Assembly: GCA_029962745.1 (NCBI GenBank)
Contig: CM057165.1
Coordinates: 7,092,978-7,156,977 of the forward strand
Reading direction: 5' to 3'
Length of the DNA: 64,000 nt
Origin: Echinometra lucunter
Taxonomy: Eukaryota; Echinodermata; Echinoidea; Camarodonta; Echinometridae
The notes under the pieces were generated by a model. That model did no database searches, had not been told where the DNA came from, and was given only the letters and a program-made list of their open reading frames with translations. The translations under genes were made by a program, and so were the position numbers. Positions 60,801 to 64,000 of this stretch are shown here, piece after piece. Within the stretch, counting starts at the first letter, position 1; each line of letters opens with the position of its first letter.

Positions 60801-61978
60801 CTTGAGGATTCCCCAGTATAACAATCCAAAATGTTGTTACGAATAGAGGAAAGGAACTAGTAGGTACTCCTTGGATTTCAAACCAGTCCCATGTACTGAG
60901 TACTGTGTACTGTTTTCGTGCAGGCAACTGCTGGTGCGTCATGCGGATGTGACAATCAAGAACAATGAGAACGAACTTGCTCTGGATTGCTCCAAGCCCA
61001 AGTCTGATGTCTATCTTGCCATCCAAGCCAACATCCGCATGAAGATGGCCATCAAGAGGAGAAACATCCGATCGGAAGTCATCTTATCAAGGTAAGGGAA
61101 TATTGAAGGATGGGAATCACTGGGAAAAATTTTAAAAACAAAAAAAAAAAACAACCCAACAGCAATTAGACTCCTTATCAATTTGACCGCAGCCTATAGT
61201 GGCTTTCCCACTCGGCATATTTTGTTCCACTAATCCCTTCTAATCCAGCCGTTCTTCCATATTCTTCCATAGACAAAAGAACGGGGGATTGGGAAAGCCG
61301 ATGTGAATACCCGGACGCGGAGAAGATGATAAAAACCGATGGACGTGACTTTTGATAAGCTACCTTTATAGACATTCAAAAGAGAGGAACATCTGTGTTA
61401 AGGCCATTCAGAAATAGTTATGGTATTTGAGAAAAGACAGGATCATGCCACTTTGTAATCAAGTTCCTTGTTGTAGTTCAGTTGGCAAGAAGACATAATT
61501 ACAATTAAATTCATGCTTATGTCTGTTAATTACAGTGTGTGTTGATCATAATAAATGGTGCACTTGTGTTATTTTCAAATTTCAGATTTTAAAGCATTTA
61601 TTTCATGATGGCTACATTTGAATCACACCATTTTATTCTGATATTTTATGTATTACTACCCATTTATCTCAAAGTAAACAATGATTATTTATTAATTAAC
61701 CAGATTTTCAGGAGGTTAGGCAGCTAATTGTCCTCTGCCCCCTCTCCTCATGAACTCAAATTCTCATGTGAATATCAGTGGCATTTTCCTCTTCATTACC
61801 CCGTAATATCCGCCTGTACATTTCATGATACAGAGACATAGCACATGGTTTGGAGAACATTCCTATTCCTGTTGTGAATTCAGTCAACAGCGACAGTGTC
61901 CCTAACGACTTCCTCTACGTCAAAGACAACTGTGAGACCTCAAGACTCAACATAGACAGGAATATCAAACACATGCAG
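23270..61978 (+). CDS. EHMT: Histone-lysine N-methyltransferase EHMT (G9a/GLP), 5' three quarters, 19 exons
   Basis: Exons: 23270-23287, 38945-40300, 40857-40964, 41898-41956, 42489-42584, 43087-43175, 44233-44287, 46100-46422, 48329-48441, 48686-48752, 49539-49621, 50819-50973, 52497-52571, 53082-53183, 53663-53767, 58678-58805, 59561-59599, 60924-61091, 61834-61978. All phases agree; total 3,284 bases, exactly one short of 1,095 codons because of a frameshift in exon 2. Order: disordered N-terminus with ARK motifs; Cys-rich zinc module (residues ~515-635); ankyrin repeats (~765-1035); and the [26 protein letters not shown] segment that precedes pre-SET in G9a and GLP. The family writes H3K9me1/me2 in the nucleus as a heterodimer or homodimer, and its ankyrin repeats bind the same mark. 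The catalytic SET exons are beyond the right edge. Confidence 0.93.
23432..23700 (+). other. CpG-rich block ending in an A-rich tail, unidentified
   Basis: Much richer in CpG than its surroundings. It starts near GTGCCGTACGACC and ends CATCCTGACC followed by two runs of about nine A. An 81-codon frame (23436-23681) spans nearly all of it, reading [18 protein letters not shown] at the start; I recognise no protein family. The terminal A-run suggests a retroposed RNA (SINE or processed RNA copy); no A or B box could be defined. It lies 145 bases after the EHMT exon 1 donor. Confidence 0.3.
24084..24139. repeat. (ATT)n microsatellite
   Basis: About 15 ATT units, nearly uninterrupted, in EHMT intron 1. 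Confidence 0.95.
25490..25700 (-). repeat. Copy of the CGCGCTTTGCGTGGGAGG repeat with poly-G runs
   Basis: G-runs at 25500-25511, 25568-25580 and 25685-25692 flank CAGGGTAACCTCCCACGCAA plus AGCACGGAAGCGTC (about 25582-25615). The latter resembles the inverted complement of the GCTTCCGCGCTTCGCGCGGG unit at the window start. Confidence 0.5.
26771..27131. mobile_element. Fold-back MITE-like element, about 360 bp
   Basis: Left AAGGTGCTTTCACACATGAT, GCGACAGTGTGGTAACACGC, TGTGTCACCACA; right TGTGGTGACACA, GTGGTGCCACAGTGTGTTAC, CACACTGTCGCATCATGTGT, GAAACCACCTT. The arms pair over about 70 bases. A decayed relative may lie at 41085-41400 (ACATATGAAGCAACAAAGGG ... AAATGGGGTGCTGAAACC). No ORF. Confidence 0.85.
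27336..27554. mobile_element. Fold-back element 1 of an adjacent pair
   Basis: GGGCCGGTATTCTGAACATT, GTGTTATCTTTTATCTTATT on the left is complementary to GATAAGATAAAAGATAAAAC, ACTTTTCAGAATACCGGCCC on the right. 219 bases, no ORF. It abuts the next element with a single base between. Confidence 0.88.
27556..27689. mobile_element. Fold-back element 2 of an adjacent pair
   Basis: GGGATGCGTTTCGCGAAACC ... CGGACATCCCATTGAAAC on the left pairs with GTTTCAGTGGGATGTCCATG ... GGTTTCATGAAACGCAGCCC on the right. 134 bases. Confidence 0.88.
29324..29823. other. Assembly gap (500 N)
   Basis: Exactly 500 N in EHMT intron 1. The 16 bases AATTTCTATCAGCAGC occur immediately on both sides, so the contig ends probably overlap and the true gap may be zero. 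Confidence 0.95.
30600..31764. mobile_element. AACGTT-rich element with inverted ends, interrupted
   Basis: The left end TTACCCAGCTAACACGCAGA and the right end GGTTTACTGGGTAAC are inverted relatives. The interior is made of dozens of AACGTTYTAAAAA/AACGTTTTT words in both orientations (30620-31080 and 31490-31750). A different AT-rich stretch, 31085-31490, separates the two halves and may be a later insertion. No coding frame. Confidence 0.7.
33363..33762. mobile_element. Possible fold-back element with CTCCCGCTT words
   Basis: GTCCATGCAGAGACTCAACT near 33364 is matched by the inverted GTTGGAGTCTCTGTCCATG near 33741. Near both ends lie several TCTCCYGCTT words (33387, 33405, 33428, 33717). 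Arms are short and imperfect, so the limits are tentative. Confidence 0.5.
36602..36640. repeat. (CT)n(CA)n microsatellite
   Basis: CTCTCTCTCT followed by about 14 CA units. Confidence 0.95.
37128..37935. repeat. Dispersed repeat with GGAGGCATTGTGTTTTC and GGTCAAAGGTCAC, interrupted by a fold-back element
   Basis: It begins GTGACCACCGAAGGTGGTGC and TGGAGGCATTGTGTTTTC with a CTGTCTGTCCGTCGCAC tract; then ACACCATAGGAAGGTGATCT (37258) and, after the insertion, TATGTAGGTCAAAGGTCACA (37751). A second unit has CACCATAGGAAGATGATCTG (37869) and TATGTCAAAGGTCACAGGGG (37909) with no insertion. A short head of the same family, GCCTCCGCCCAACGTAGG plus GGAGGCATTATGTTTT, lies at 60368-60411. Confidence 0.65.
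37291..37748. mobile_element. Fold-back element inserted in the preceding repeat
   Basis: CTGGAAAACACTCGGCTCGC, GGCTCGCTGGGTATGGG (37304-37349) is inverted in CCCATACCCAGCGAGCCGCG, ACCCGAGGGTTTTCCAG (37710-37747). It separates AGGAAGGTGATCTAATTGGC from GGTTATGTAGGTCAAAGG, which are contiguous in the uninterrupted unit near 37869-37925. No ORF. Confidence 0.8.
38945..40300 (+). CDS. EHMT: EHMT exon 2 (N-terminal disordered region, contains a frameshift)
   Basis: Acceptor TTATTCATGCAG, donor TCTG|GTAAGC (phase 1). 1,356 bases, by far the largest exon. It encodes a Ser/Lys/Glu-rich disordered N-terminus: SARKG (about residues 84-88), [12 protein letters not shown] (K189 in ARKS), the acidic stretch [20 protein letters not shown] (from about 39535), and near the end a basic patch [15 protein letters not shown]. 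The first frame stops at TGA 39842-39844; the second frame, open from 39814, continues to the donor with the phase required by exon 3. One missing base, most simply in the A5 run at 39812-39816, reconciles them. Confidence 0.88.
40857..40964 (+). CDS. EHMT: EHMT exon 3
   Basis: Acceptor TTCTTGTAG, donor AGAG|GTGATT. 108 bases entering in phase 1. It encodes polar linker ([20 protein letters not shown]), no known fold. Its value is the phase: it accepts the G left by exon 2 in the post-frameshift frame and so proves that frame is used. The intron before it (40301-40856) holds nothing recognisable. Confidence 0.85.
41898..41956 (+). CDS. EHMT: EHMT exon 4
   Basis: Acceptor GTTGTGTTGCAG, donor GGG|GTAAGT. 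59 bases. With the G of exon 3 it reads [20 protein letters not shown], the linker before the Cys-rich module; the position corresponds to the LSPNHAGVSND-type linker of mammalian G9a. The preceding intron (40965-41897) includes T/G homopolymer-rich DNA at 41128-41175 and a possible decayed fold-back at 41085-41400. Confidence 0.82.
42136..42312 (-). repeat. tRNA-derived SINE in EHMT intron 4
   Basis: On the minus strand a good A box (TGGCTCAGGTGG, complement of 42289-42300) and B box (GGTTTGAGTCC, complement of 42245-42255) are about 45 bases apart, as in a tRNA. The anticodon-arm region GTCTGCCTTACAAACC resembles tRNA-Val(TAC). The acceptor strands do not pair, so this is a SINE head rather than a tRNA gene. 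Confidence 0.65.
42489..42584 (+). CDS. EHMT: EHMT exon 5 (start of Cys-rich module)
   Basis: Acceptor TTGCTTGCTAG, donor AAT|GTAAGC. 32 codons: [12 protein letters not shown] ... [11 protein letters not shown]. This matches the LPLCSCRMEAP-type opening of the zinc-binding Cys-rich module of G9a/GLP. The intron frame that continues after 42584 is not coding. Confidence 0.9.
42800..42955. repeat. (AATA/AATG)n tetranucleotide tract
   Basis: Imperfect AAATAAATAAATGAATGAATG run in EHMT intron 5. Confidence 0.95.
43087..43175 (+). CDS. EHMT: EHMT exon 6 (Cys-rich module)
   Basis: Acceptor ACTTTCTATAG, donor ATAG|GTATG (phase 2). It encodes [20 protein letters not shown] then [23 protein letters not shown] and LCPDHR align with SGCNAAI, TMRPSSR and LCETHR of G9a. 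Confidence 0.92.
44233..44287 (+). CDS. EHMT: EHMT exon 7 (Cys-rich module core)
   Basis: Acceptor TTAATTTGACAG, donor ACG|GTAAAT. It encodes [18 protein letters not shown] after completing an Arg codon. [11 protein letters not shown] equals HHCCPGCGYFC of G9a, the zinc-ligand core of the module. Confidence 0.93.
44380..44959. mobile_element. Fold-back MITE-like element, 580 bp, in EHMT intron 7
   Basis: AAAGGAGAATGCAATCCAGG, CTTTTATGGGGATCCTTGAG, TTGGCAACTTTGCCAGCATC and TGTGATGTCATCGTGGACAA on the left are mirrored on the right by TTGTCCACGATGACATCACA, GATGCTGGCAAAGTTGCCAA, TTCAAGGATCCCCATAATAG and GGGTTGCATTCTCCTTTA. Arms pair over about 200 bases each. Confidence 0.9.
45212..45609. mobile_element. 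TTAA-bounded MITE (piggyBac-style ends), copy 1
   Basis: Ends are TTAACCCATTCGTGACAG and CTGTCATGAATGGGTTAA: terminal inverted repeat CCCATTCRTGACAG flanked by TTAA, the target-site style of piggyBac-type elements. The 398-bp body is shared in order with 47380-47794 (ATGAGCAGAAAGAGCAAAAA, GAAGAATAAAAGCTGATCAA and others). No transposase. Confidence 0.82.
45847..45894. repeat. (TG)n microsatellite
   Basis: About 24 uninterrupted TG units in EHMT intron 7. Confidence 0.97.
45937..46017. mobile_element. 81-bp TTAA-bounded palindromic element (TTAACCTGTTG ends), intact
   Basis: Left TTAACCTGTTGACTTACTG and right GGTAGGCAACAGGTTAA are inverted. It has a central TTAA at 45977-45980. It is the uninterrupted version of the element split at 46778-47830. 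Confidence 0.75.
46100..46422 (+). CDS. EHMT: EHMT exon 8 (end of Cys-rich module and linker)
   Basis: Acceptor TTTTTTTTTAG, first codon GGT following ACG of exon 7. [20 protein letters not shown] then [20 protein letters not shown] matches G9a GTFLEC...HRFHKAC...MVFCPHCGEDA, so the last Cys/His ligands are here. Two donors are possible. ACCAA|GTATGA at 46422 (phase 2, preferred) joins to exon 9 at 48329 and keeps a charged linker. ACAG|GTATCT at 46334 (phase 1) would need an acceptor at 48324 (GAAGAG|CAAGG). Both keep the frame. Confidence 0.88.
46817..47383. mobile_element. Fold-back element with TTAAAGG...CCTTTAA ends
   Basis: TTAAAGGCTAAGTCCACCCT, AGAAATTTCACTGTTT on the left pairs with the inverted right end TTCTAGGGTGGACTTTCCCT plus TTAA. 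Inner arms AACACTGATGACATCATATG, CGAGCAGGTCTCCATTCACT and their inverse (AGTGAATGGAGACCTGCTCG, CATATGATGTCATCAGTGTT) pair almost perfectly. 567 bases. The 131-aa minus-strand ORF 47010-47405 is an artefact of this palindrome. Confidence 0.88.
47380..47794. mobile_element. TTAA-bounded MITE (piggyBac-style ends), copy 2
   Basis: Right end CTGTCACGAATGGGTTAA; left end TTAATGCAATCGTGACAG is a mutated form of TTAACCCATTCGTGACAG. The body is collinear with 45212-45609. A probable third left end, TTAACCCATTCGCGACAATG followed by GTCCACGTTTTGTGGTTTG, lies at 55432. Confidence 0.82.
47889..48079. mobile_element. TA-bounded MITE with TACAGTGGAACCTCG-type ends (mariner/pogo style), copy 1
   Basis: The right end inverted reads TACAGTGGAACCTCGTCTGG; the left end TACAGGCCAACTTCGTTATA is a diverged version. 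A similar element is at 52670-52846. No ORF. Confidence 0.65.
48097..48229. mobile_element. Near-perfect 133-bp fold-back element
   Basis: GGGCCCCGTAACACAAAGCT, TAGCAACTGATCGTACAATT ... GCGATTGATTGCA pairs with TGCAATCAATCGC ... TCGTACGATCAATTGCTAAG, CTTTGTGTTACGGGGCCC. The only unpaired part is the short centre. Confidence 0.92.
48329..48441 (+). CDS. EHMT: EHMT exon 9 (linker)
   Basis: Acceptor GAAGAGCAAG, donor ACAG|GTAAAG. It encodes [20 protein letters not shown] then [17 protein letters not shown], a polar linker between Cys-rich module and ankyrin repeats. An alternative start at 48325 pairs with the shorter exon 8. No domain is visible. Confidence 0.75.
48686..48752 (+). CDS. EHMT: EHMT exon 10
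   Basis: Acceptor ATGTTCACAG, donor TCAA|GTAAGT. With flanking bases it reads [20 protein letters not shown] then PVN, matching the LGPGREALEKALVIQE stretch of G9a before the ankyrin domain. A (CT)n run (48646-48670) acts as its polypyrimidine tract. Confidence 0.88.
49539..49621 (+). CDS. EHMT: EHMT exon 11 (ankyrin domain cap)
   Basis: Acceptor TATGTTTTTAG, donor CTCA|GTAAGT. It encodes [20 protein letters not shown] then EKVLQML, corresponding to [26 protein letters not shown] of G9a, the capping helix pair of the ankyrin domain. The preceding intron holds a 17-G run at 49383-49398. Confidence 0.92.
50033..50550. mobile_element. Fold-back element with TTAAAG...CTTTAA ends, second family member
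   Basis: GTTAAAGTAAACCATTGAGT, ATAAAACAGATCAGCGAAAA and GAATAAGAAAGTTATGGCTA on the left are mirrored by CATAACTTTCTTATTCCATG, TTCGTTGATCTGTTTTAT and GAGGGTGTTGGTTTCCTTTA on the right. Related to 12857-13746, which has gained an internal tandem array. Confidence 0.82.
50819..50973 (+). CDS. EHMT: EHMT exon 12 (ankyrin repeats)
   Basis: Acceptor TTTTCTTGTAG, donor TTG|GTAAGT. 155 bases: [71 protein letters not shown] and GANIDAVD are textbook ankyrin helix/loop patterns and align with TPLHAAAQKGSVEICHVLLQAGANINAVD of G9a. Confidence 0.95.
51075..51232. repeat. (GGT/GAT)n imperfect microsatellite
   Basis: GGTGGTGGTGAT and GATGATGATGGTGAT runs. It gives spurious acidic (plus) and Ile/Thr-rich (minus) ORFs. 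Confidence 0.95.
51235..51287 (+). pseudogene. Decayed copy of the 3' end of EHMT exon 12
   Basis: GGTGCTAACATTGATGCTTT, GGCTGCAAATGTAGCAGTGC, CTTTGACAAGT matches 50929-50978 (GGTGCTAATATTGATGCTGT, GGATGCAAATTTAGCAACGC, CATTGGTAAGT) with few substitutions. It reads [17 protein letters not shown] against [17 protein letters not shown]. The donor GTAAGT has become ACAAGT. CTCCAG just before the copy looks like an acceptor, but there is no usable donor after it. It lies immediately after a GAT microsatellite in the same intron. Confidence 0.75.
51690..52115. mobile_element. Fold-back element with GTATTCAATTC ends
   Basis: AGTATTCAATTCTATACTTG, AATTAAGTA near 51695 is mirrored by TAAGTATTGAATTGAATACC near 52085; inner arms TACTAAGTATTTTGCTTGGC and GCCAAAATATTGAATTGAAT are also related by inversion. 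No ORF. Confidence 0.7.
52497..52571 (+). CDS. EHMT: EHMT exon 13 (ankyrin repeat)
   Basis: Acceptor CCTTGTCTACAG, donor AAG|GTAAGA. 25 codons: [20 protein letters not shown] then NVNHK. Completes the repeat started by TPL at the end of exon 12. Confidence 0.95.
52670..52846. mobile_element. TA-bounded MITE with TACAGTGGAAAC ends, copy 2
   Basis: TACAGTGGAAACTTGGTATA ... CTCAGTTTCCACTGTA: 15-bp class ends with terminal TA, 177 bases. GATATAA words recur inside. To its left, 52619-52650 (AATTCAATTCAATTCAGTAA) looks like the inverted tail of an L2/CR1-like element. Confidence 0.72.
53082..53183 (+). CDS. EHMT: EHMT exon 14 (ankyrin repeat)
   Basis: Acceptor TCATTTTGCAG, donor CAG|GTAACT. 34 codons: [20 protein letters not shown] then [14 protein letters not shown]. 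Matches [33 protein letters not shown] of G9a. Confidence 0.95.
53663..53767 (+). CDS. EHMT: EHMT exon 15 (ankyrin repeat, methyl-lysine cage part 1)
   Basis: Acceptor TCTGTGCAG, donor AAG|GTAAAT. 35 codons: [20 protein letters not shown] then [16 protein letters not shown]905, W910 and D913 occupy the positions of the first three aromatic-cage residues of GLP (Trp, Trp, Glu). The acidic position is Asp instead of Glu. Confidence 0.95.
54026..54533. mobile_element. Fold-back element with TCAGGGATGT ends
   Basis: Left TCAGGGATGTTAAAGTCTTC, CGGATTTTTCC; right CTGGATTTTTTTTTTTGCTT, CCCACTTACATCCCTGA. Flanked by AATAA on both sides, a possible target duplication. No ORF. Confidence 0.7.
54540..56900. 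other. EHMT intron 15, central part, no gene seen
   Basis: Contains inverted words CCTAACTTCGCGC (about 54900) and GCGCGAAGTTAGG (about 55273), suggesting another fold-back element, and a TTAACCCATTCGCGACA end at 55432. 55660-56360 is richer in CpG (ATCGATATAGCGGCTATCGATA, GTGACGCGTGTGTG) and could be an old LTR or regulatory DNA; no coding sequence is supported. Confidence 0.45.
56930..57680. repeat. 161-bp tandem repeat, 4.6 copies, with AGGTCA direct repeats
   Basis: AAGGTCAAAGGTCAAAGGTC starts near 56930, 57091, 57252, 57413 and 57574, an exact 161-bp spacing. Each unit continues AATGAACTTTCCATGACTGG, CACTGTGCTATGTTGTACAC, AATAACTTTCTATAGCTTCG, AGGTCCATCTCTTGAAGG and CAGGTCAAGTTCGAATATGA. 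No coding frame. Confidence 0.95.
57690..58677. other. EHMT intron 15, distal part, no gene seen
   Basis: 57950-58430 has more CpG and a G10 run at 58160; CAGTGCCTGTGGTGCCTGTG at 58349 is a short local repeat. The frame entering exon 16 from 58420 is intron read-through, not coding. Confidence 0.4.
58678..58805 (+). CDS. EHMT: EHMT exon 16 (ankyrin repeats, methyl-lysine cage part 2)
   Basis: Acceptor GGATTTCCAG, donor CACT|GTAAGT (phase 2). [44 protein letters not shown]943 in GLHWA is the fourth cage residue; its spacing from W905 (38) equals that in human GLP. HGDTPL matches YHGDTPLHIAA of G9a. An insertion of a few residues ([10 protein letters not shown]) enlarges the loop. Confidence 0.95.
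59561..59599 (+). CDS. EHMT: EHMT exon 17 (39-bp microexon, ankyrin)
   Basis: Acceptor CTTTGGCAG, donor CCAT|GTAAGT. 39 bases: [12 protein letters not shown], with L and M codons split at the borders. It equals HIAARESYHDCV of G9a. Phase 2 on both sides, so skipping it would keep frame while deleting one ankyrin helix. Confidence 0.92.
60067..60110. repeat. Perfect hairpin TGACGACATTCAT ... ATGAATGTCGTCA
   Basis: 13-bp perfect inverted repeat with an 18-base loop in EHMT intron 17; outer bases are not paired. Confidence 0.85.
60924..61091 (+). CDS. EHMT: EHMT exon 18 (last ankyrin repeat and connecting helix)
   Basis: Acceptor TTTTCGTGCAG, donor [65 protein letters not shown]. Corresponds to LFLSRGANPELRNKEGDTAWDLTPERSDVWFALQLNRKLRLG...IRTEKIICR of G9a. 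Confidence 0.95.
61834..61978 (+). CDS. EHMT: EHMT exon 19 (segment before pre-SET)
   Basis: Acceptor TCATGATACAG, donor CAG|GTAAGA (phase 0). [48 protein letters not shown]. Matches [20 protein letters not shown]...[23 protein letters not shown] of G9a; the next exon should begin with the HCTCxDDC pre-SET zinc cluster. Nothing like that occurs in 61979-64000. Confidence 0.95.
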
Positions 61979-62000
61979 GTAAGAACATCCATGTACTCTT

Positions 62001-62882
62001 AAGCCCGCCACACATTGTCCGATCCGTCTGAGATCCGATTTTGGTAAACTGTGTTATAGCTTTTGATATGAACCTTCAAACATGTAAAGTCTTAAAGGTA
62101 GGAGATCCCATTTGCAGCTCTAAAATATTAAGATGTGTGGATATATGTTCAATTACAAGAGAATGATTATTAAAAACTTCTGTGAAAGAAAAATATATTG
62201 TACATGGCTAATTAACTGAATAATTAACATTCTTGATAACTCTGTACTTATTTTGGACCGAAAATTTTAACGGATTTTTTTTCTTGATAGCGCACAACGA
62301 AAGGTTTCACATTACATACAGTACAGCGCTGCTATTATGCGGTACGTGTGGTGGCGCGAGTTGCGGGCGGCTGAGCTAGCTAGCTAGCTGGCTTCGCTTC
62401 TGCCAGTGAGCTGATCCGACTTGCTTATTTAAGGATGGTAGCCAGATTTTCATTTTTGTATGACCGTAAGATTAAATAAACGGTATCAGAAGGGCATATC
62501 CTATACTCCTGCCAAGCTGTATGGATTTTCGAAGATTTTGCAAAAGGGATCTCCTACCTTTAATAATCAAAGTGTTGAATAGTCGTATGAGTACTAAAAT
62601 CGAAATTCTAGGCTAGTCTCCTCGTAGGAGGAAAGGCGAAATCAATGTCGAATCGTAGTGACGTCACAGCAGTCTTGTGATTATCTAAGACTTAGAGCCG
62701 ATTTAACCTTTACTCCAACGAAAAGGCTTACAGTAAACCAGAATTTCGATTTTAGAATTCCTTTCATTATCAAGAACTTTACTAATGAAATTTTGGTAGT
62801 ATACATTTTCATGTATAAGCGAAAAAACAATTTCTTCCAAAATCGGATTACATTCGGATCATACAGTGTGCACCGGGCTTTA
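62001..62882. mobile_element. Fold-back element, outer of a nested pair
   Basis: Left TAAGCCCGCCACACATTGTC, CGATCCGTCTGAGATCCGAT, TTTGG; right CCAAAATCGGATTACATTCG, GATCATACAGTGTGCACCGG, GCTTTA. Contains the nested element at 62093-62563. Confidence 0.82.
62093..62563. mobile_element. Nested element with TTAAAGG...CCTTTAA ends
   Basis: TTAAAGGTAGGAGATCCC at the left and GGGATCTCCTACCTTTAA at the right form a perfect 18-bp terminal inverted repeat. Same end style as 46817-47383. 471 bases, no ORF. Confidence 0.85.
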
Positions 62883-62883
62883 A

Positions 62884-63923
62884 AGCCCCCTCACACCTAA
62901 CCGAATTGCCTGAAATATGCCTTGCGATGGCTGGCGAAAGGCATTTTTTAAAAAATCGTTGTCAATGGTAACTGATAGTAAATCATATTTACCCTTTGTG
63001 TTCGGGTTCGTACACCTTCTGAACTAACAGCTGCGATTATTCAAATTTGCGCGGAAATTTTGAACATGTTTAAAAATTTCCTGACGAATTGAAAAATCGT
63101 TGGTCATCTGTTTGAATTCGCATCTCTTATTTAGTCTGCGGTAATCGTTTGTTTATCGTTCGTGTGTTATTGTCGCGCATAGTCCCTCATCGCGCTTTTG
63201 CCAAAGTGGACCGATCTCGAAAGAACCCTTAACGAAGCAACACGATGACAAAATATGAGTTGCGCATGGAAACAAGGATACTATGACAAACGGATTTTCG
63301 CTTGCCATCTTCTATGCGAAGGAAAACCACTACTAACTTTTACTAAATTTTAATAGCGATACATACACGAAGACAAGGCTAAGAGATACTAAGACAAACT
63401 ATGGATTGCGAATGCGAGCGAATGACCAGACGAATAATTTGGCGAGTTCTGAGCTGCTCACTGTGACCTGCCACTCGCCACGCTACTCATATATAAACAT
63501 TTCACCCCAAAGCTTCAGTGACTTCTCTGGCTGTACTGAAATCCGGACGGACCTGGTCGCTTTTTTTACACCCCGAGGAGCGCACAAAAACATACAAGAA
63601 CGCCCGATCTATTCCCTCGTCTTCGTTTCTAATCGCACGCCATATCAAACCATTGCTCACTGTTCGTTCGTCTTATTGGGTTATATCAACCCTTCGCTCG
63701 CCTTCGACTGCAATTTACTCAAAGAGGTGAACCGAAAAATCGATATCCTTCGCATGTCATATTTATCCTTCGCTTACCATTCGTTGATAAAATTTGACAA
63801 TAGTTACTGATCGCATGATTTGACGGAAATTTTATTTGAATTCGTTGAATTCGCGTGCATTTCGTGCATTTTTCCCATTCGTCACCCTTCGTCCGCCTAC
63901 ATTCGGTCAGGTGTGAGGGGGCT
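62884..63923. mobile_element. Fold-back element abutting the previous one, about 1.04 kb
   Basis: Left AAGCCCCCTCACACCTAACC, GAATTGCC; right CATTCGGTCAGGTGTGAGGG, GGCT. The interior has scattered inverted words (CGAACGA/TCGTTCG, GCGAATG/CATTCGC). The 134-aa ORF 63406-63810 lies wholly inside it and resembles no transposase. Confidence 0.75.
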
Positions 63924-64000
63924 ATTAGTTTTCATAGGATTAGGACTAGGATTTCATTAAAAATGTCTAATGATATCCAGTTTTGTATCAGAGAAATAGA
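63924..64000. other. EHMT intron continuing beyond the window
   Basis: No coding signal in the last 77 bases. Confidence 0.4.

Noticed and set aside
63406..63810. 134-codon ORF near the right edge
   Set aside because: Inside a fold-back element, no transposase or other motif; considered as a possible pre-SET exon and rejected because it lacks the Cys pattern.

Overview
The window is animal nuclear DNA from a marine invertebrate deuterostome, most likely an echinoderm of the sea-urchin type. The reasons are AT-rich sequence, small exons separated by kilobase introns with GT/AG borders, and dense tRNA-derived SINEs, CR1/L2-like retrotransposon tails and fold-back (MITE-like) elements. The species is an inference. 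There is no bacterial or viral gene content, no CRISPR array and no operon.

Two protein-coding genes are supported, both on the + strand and both partial. (1) 2990-6307 is the 3' part of a DEDDy 3'-5' exonuclease-domain gene of the EXD1/Egalitarian type: four exons, stop at 6307, poly(A) signal at 6722. Its 5' part, with the first catalytic motif, is not in the window. (2) 23270-61978 is the 5' three quarters of an EHMT (G9a/GLP) histone H3 lysine-9 methyltransferase. I can place 19 exons with compatible phases, about 1,095 codons: a short first exon beside an NRF1-type promoter motif, a 1.36 kb low-complexity exon, the cysteine-rich zinc module, the ankyrin repeats that read methyl-lysine, and the segment just before pre-SET. 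The pre-SET, SET and post-SET exons must lie beyond the right edge.

Layout: 1-2980 dispersed and tandem repeats; 2990-6307 exonuclease gene; 6330-23200 intergenic DNA made of retrotransposon fragments, MITEs, a satellite-like array, a TGCACC palindrome array and a truncated tRNA-Ser; 23235-23287 EHMT promoter and exon 1; 23288-38944 a 15.7 kb first intron full of repeats; 38945-61978 the remaining EHMT exons, with introns that hold many TTAA-bounded fold-back elements; 61979-64000 two abutting fold-back elements in the next intron.

The main points for a second look are a probable one-base deletion in an A-run of EHMT exon 2 (39812-39816), histone-mimic ARKS/ARKG motifs in its N-terminus, a complete methyl-lysine cage with Glu replaced by Asp, a decayed copy of an ankyrin exon end (51235-51287), three-layer nested TTAA-inserted elements (46778-47830), a 161-bp tandem repeat carrying DR1-type AGGTCA repeats (56930-57680), and two 500-N gaps whose flanks repeat each other. 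I found no evidence for a wholly new biological system; the novelty here is in gene structure and repeat architecture.
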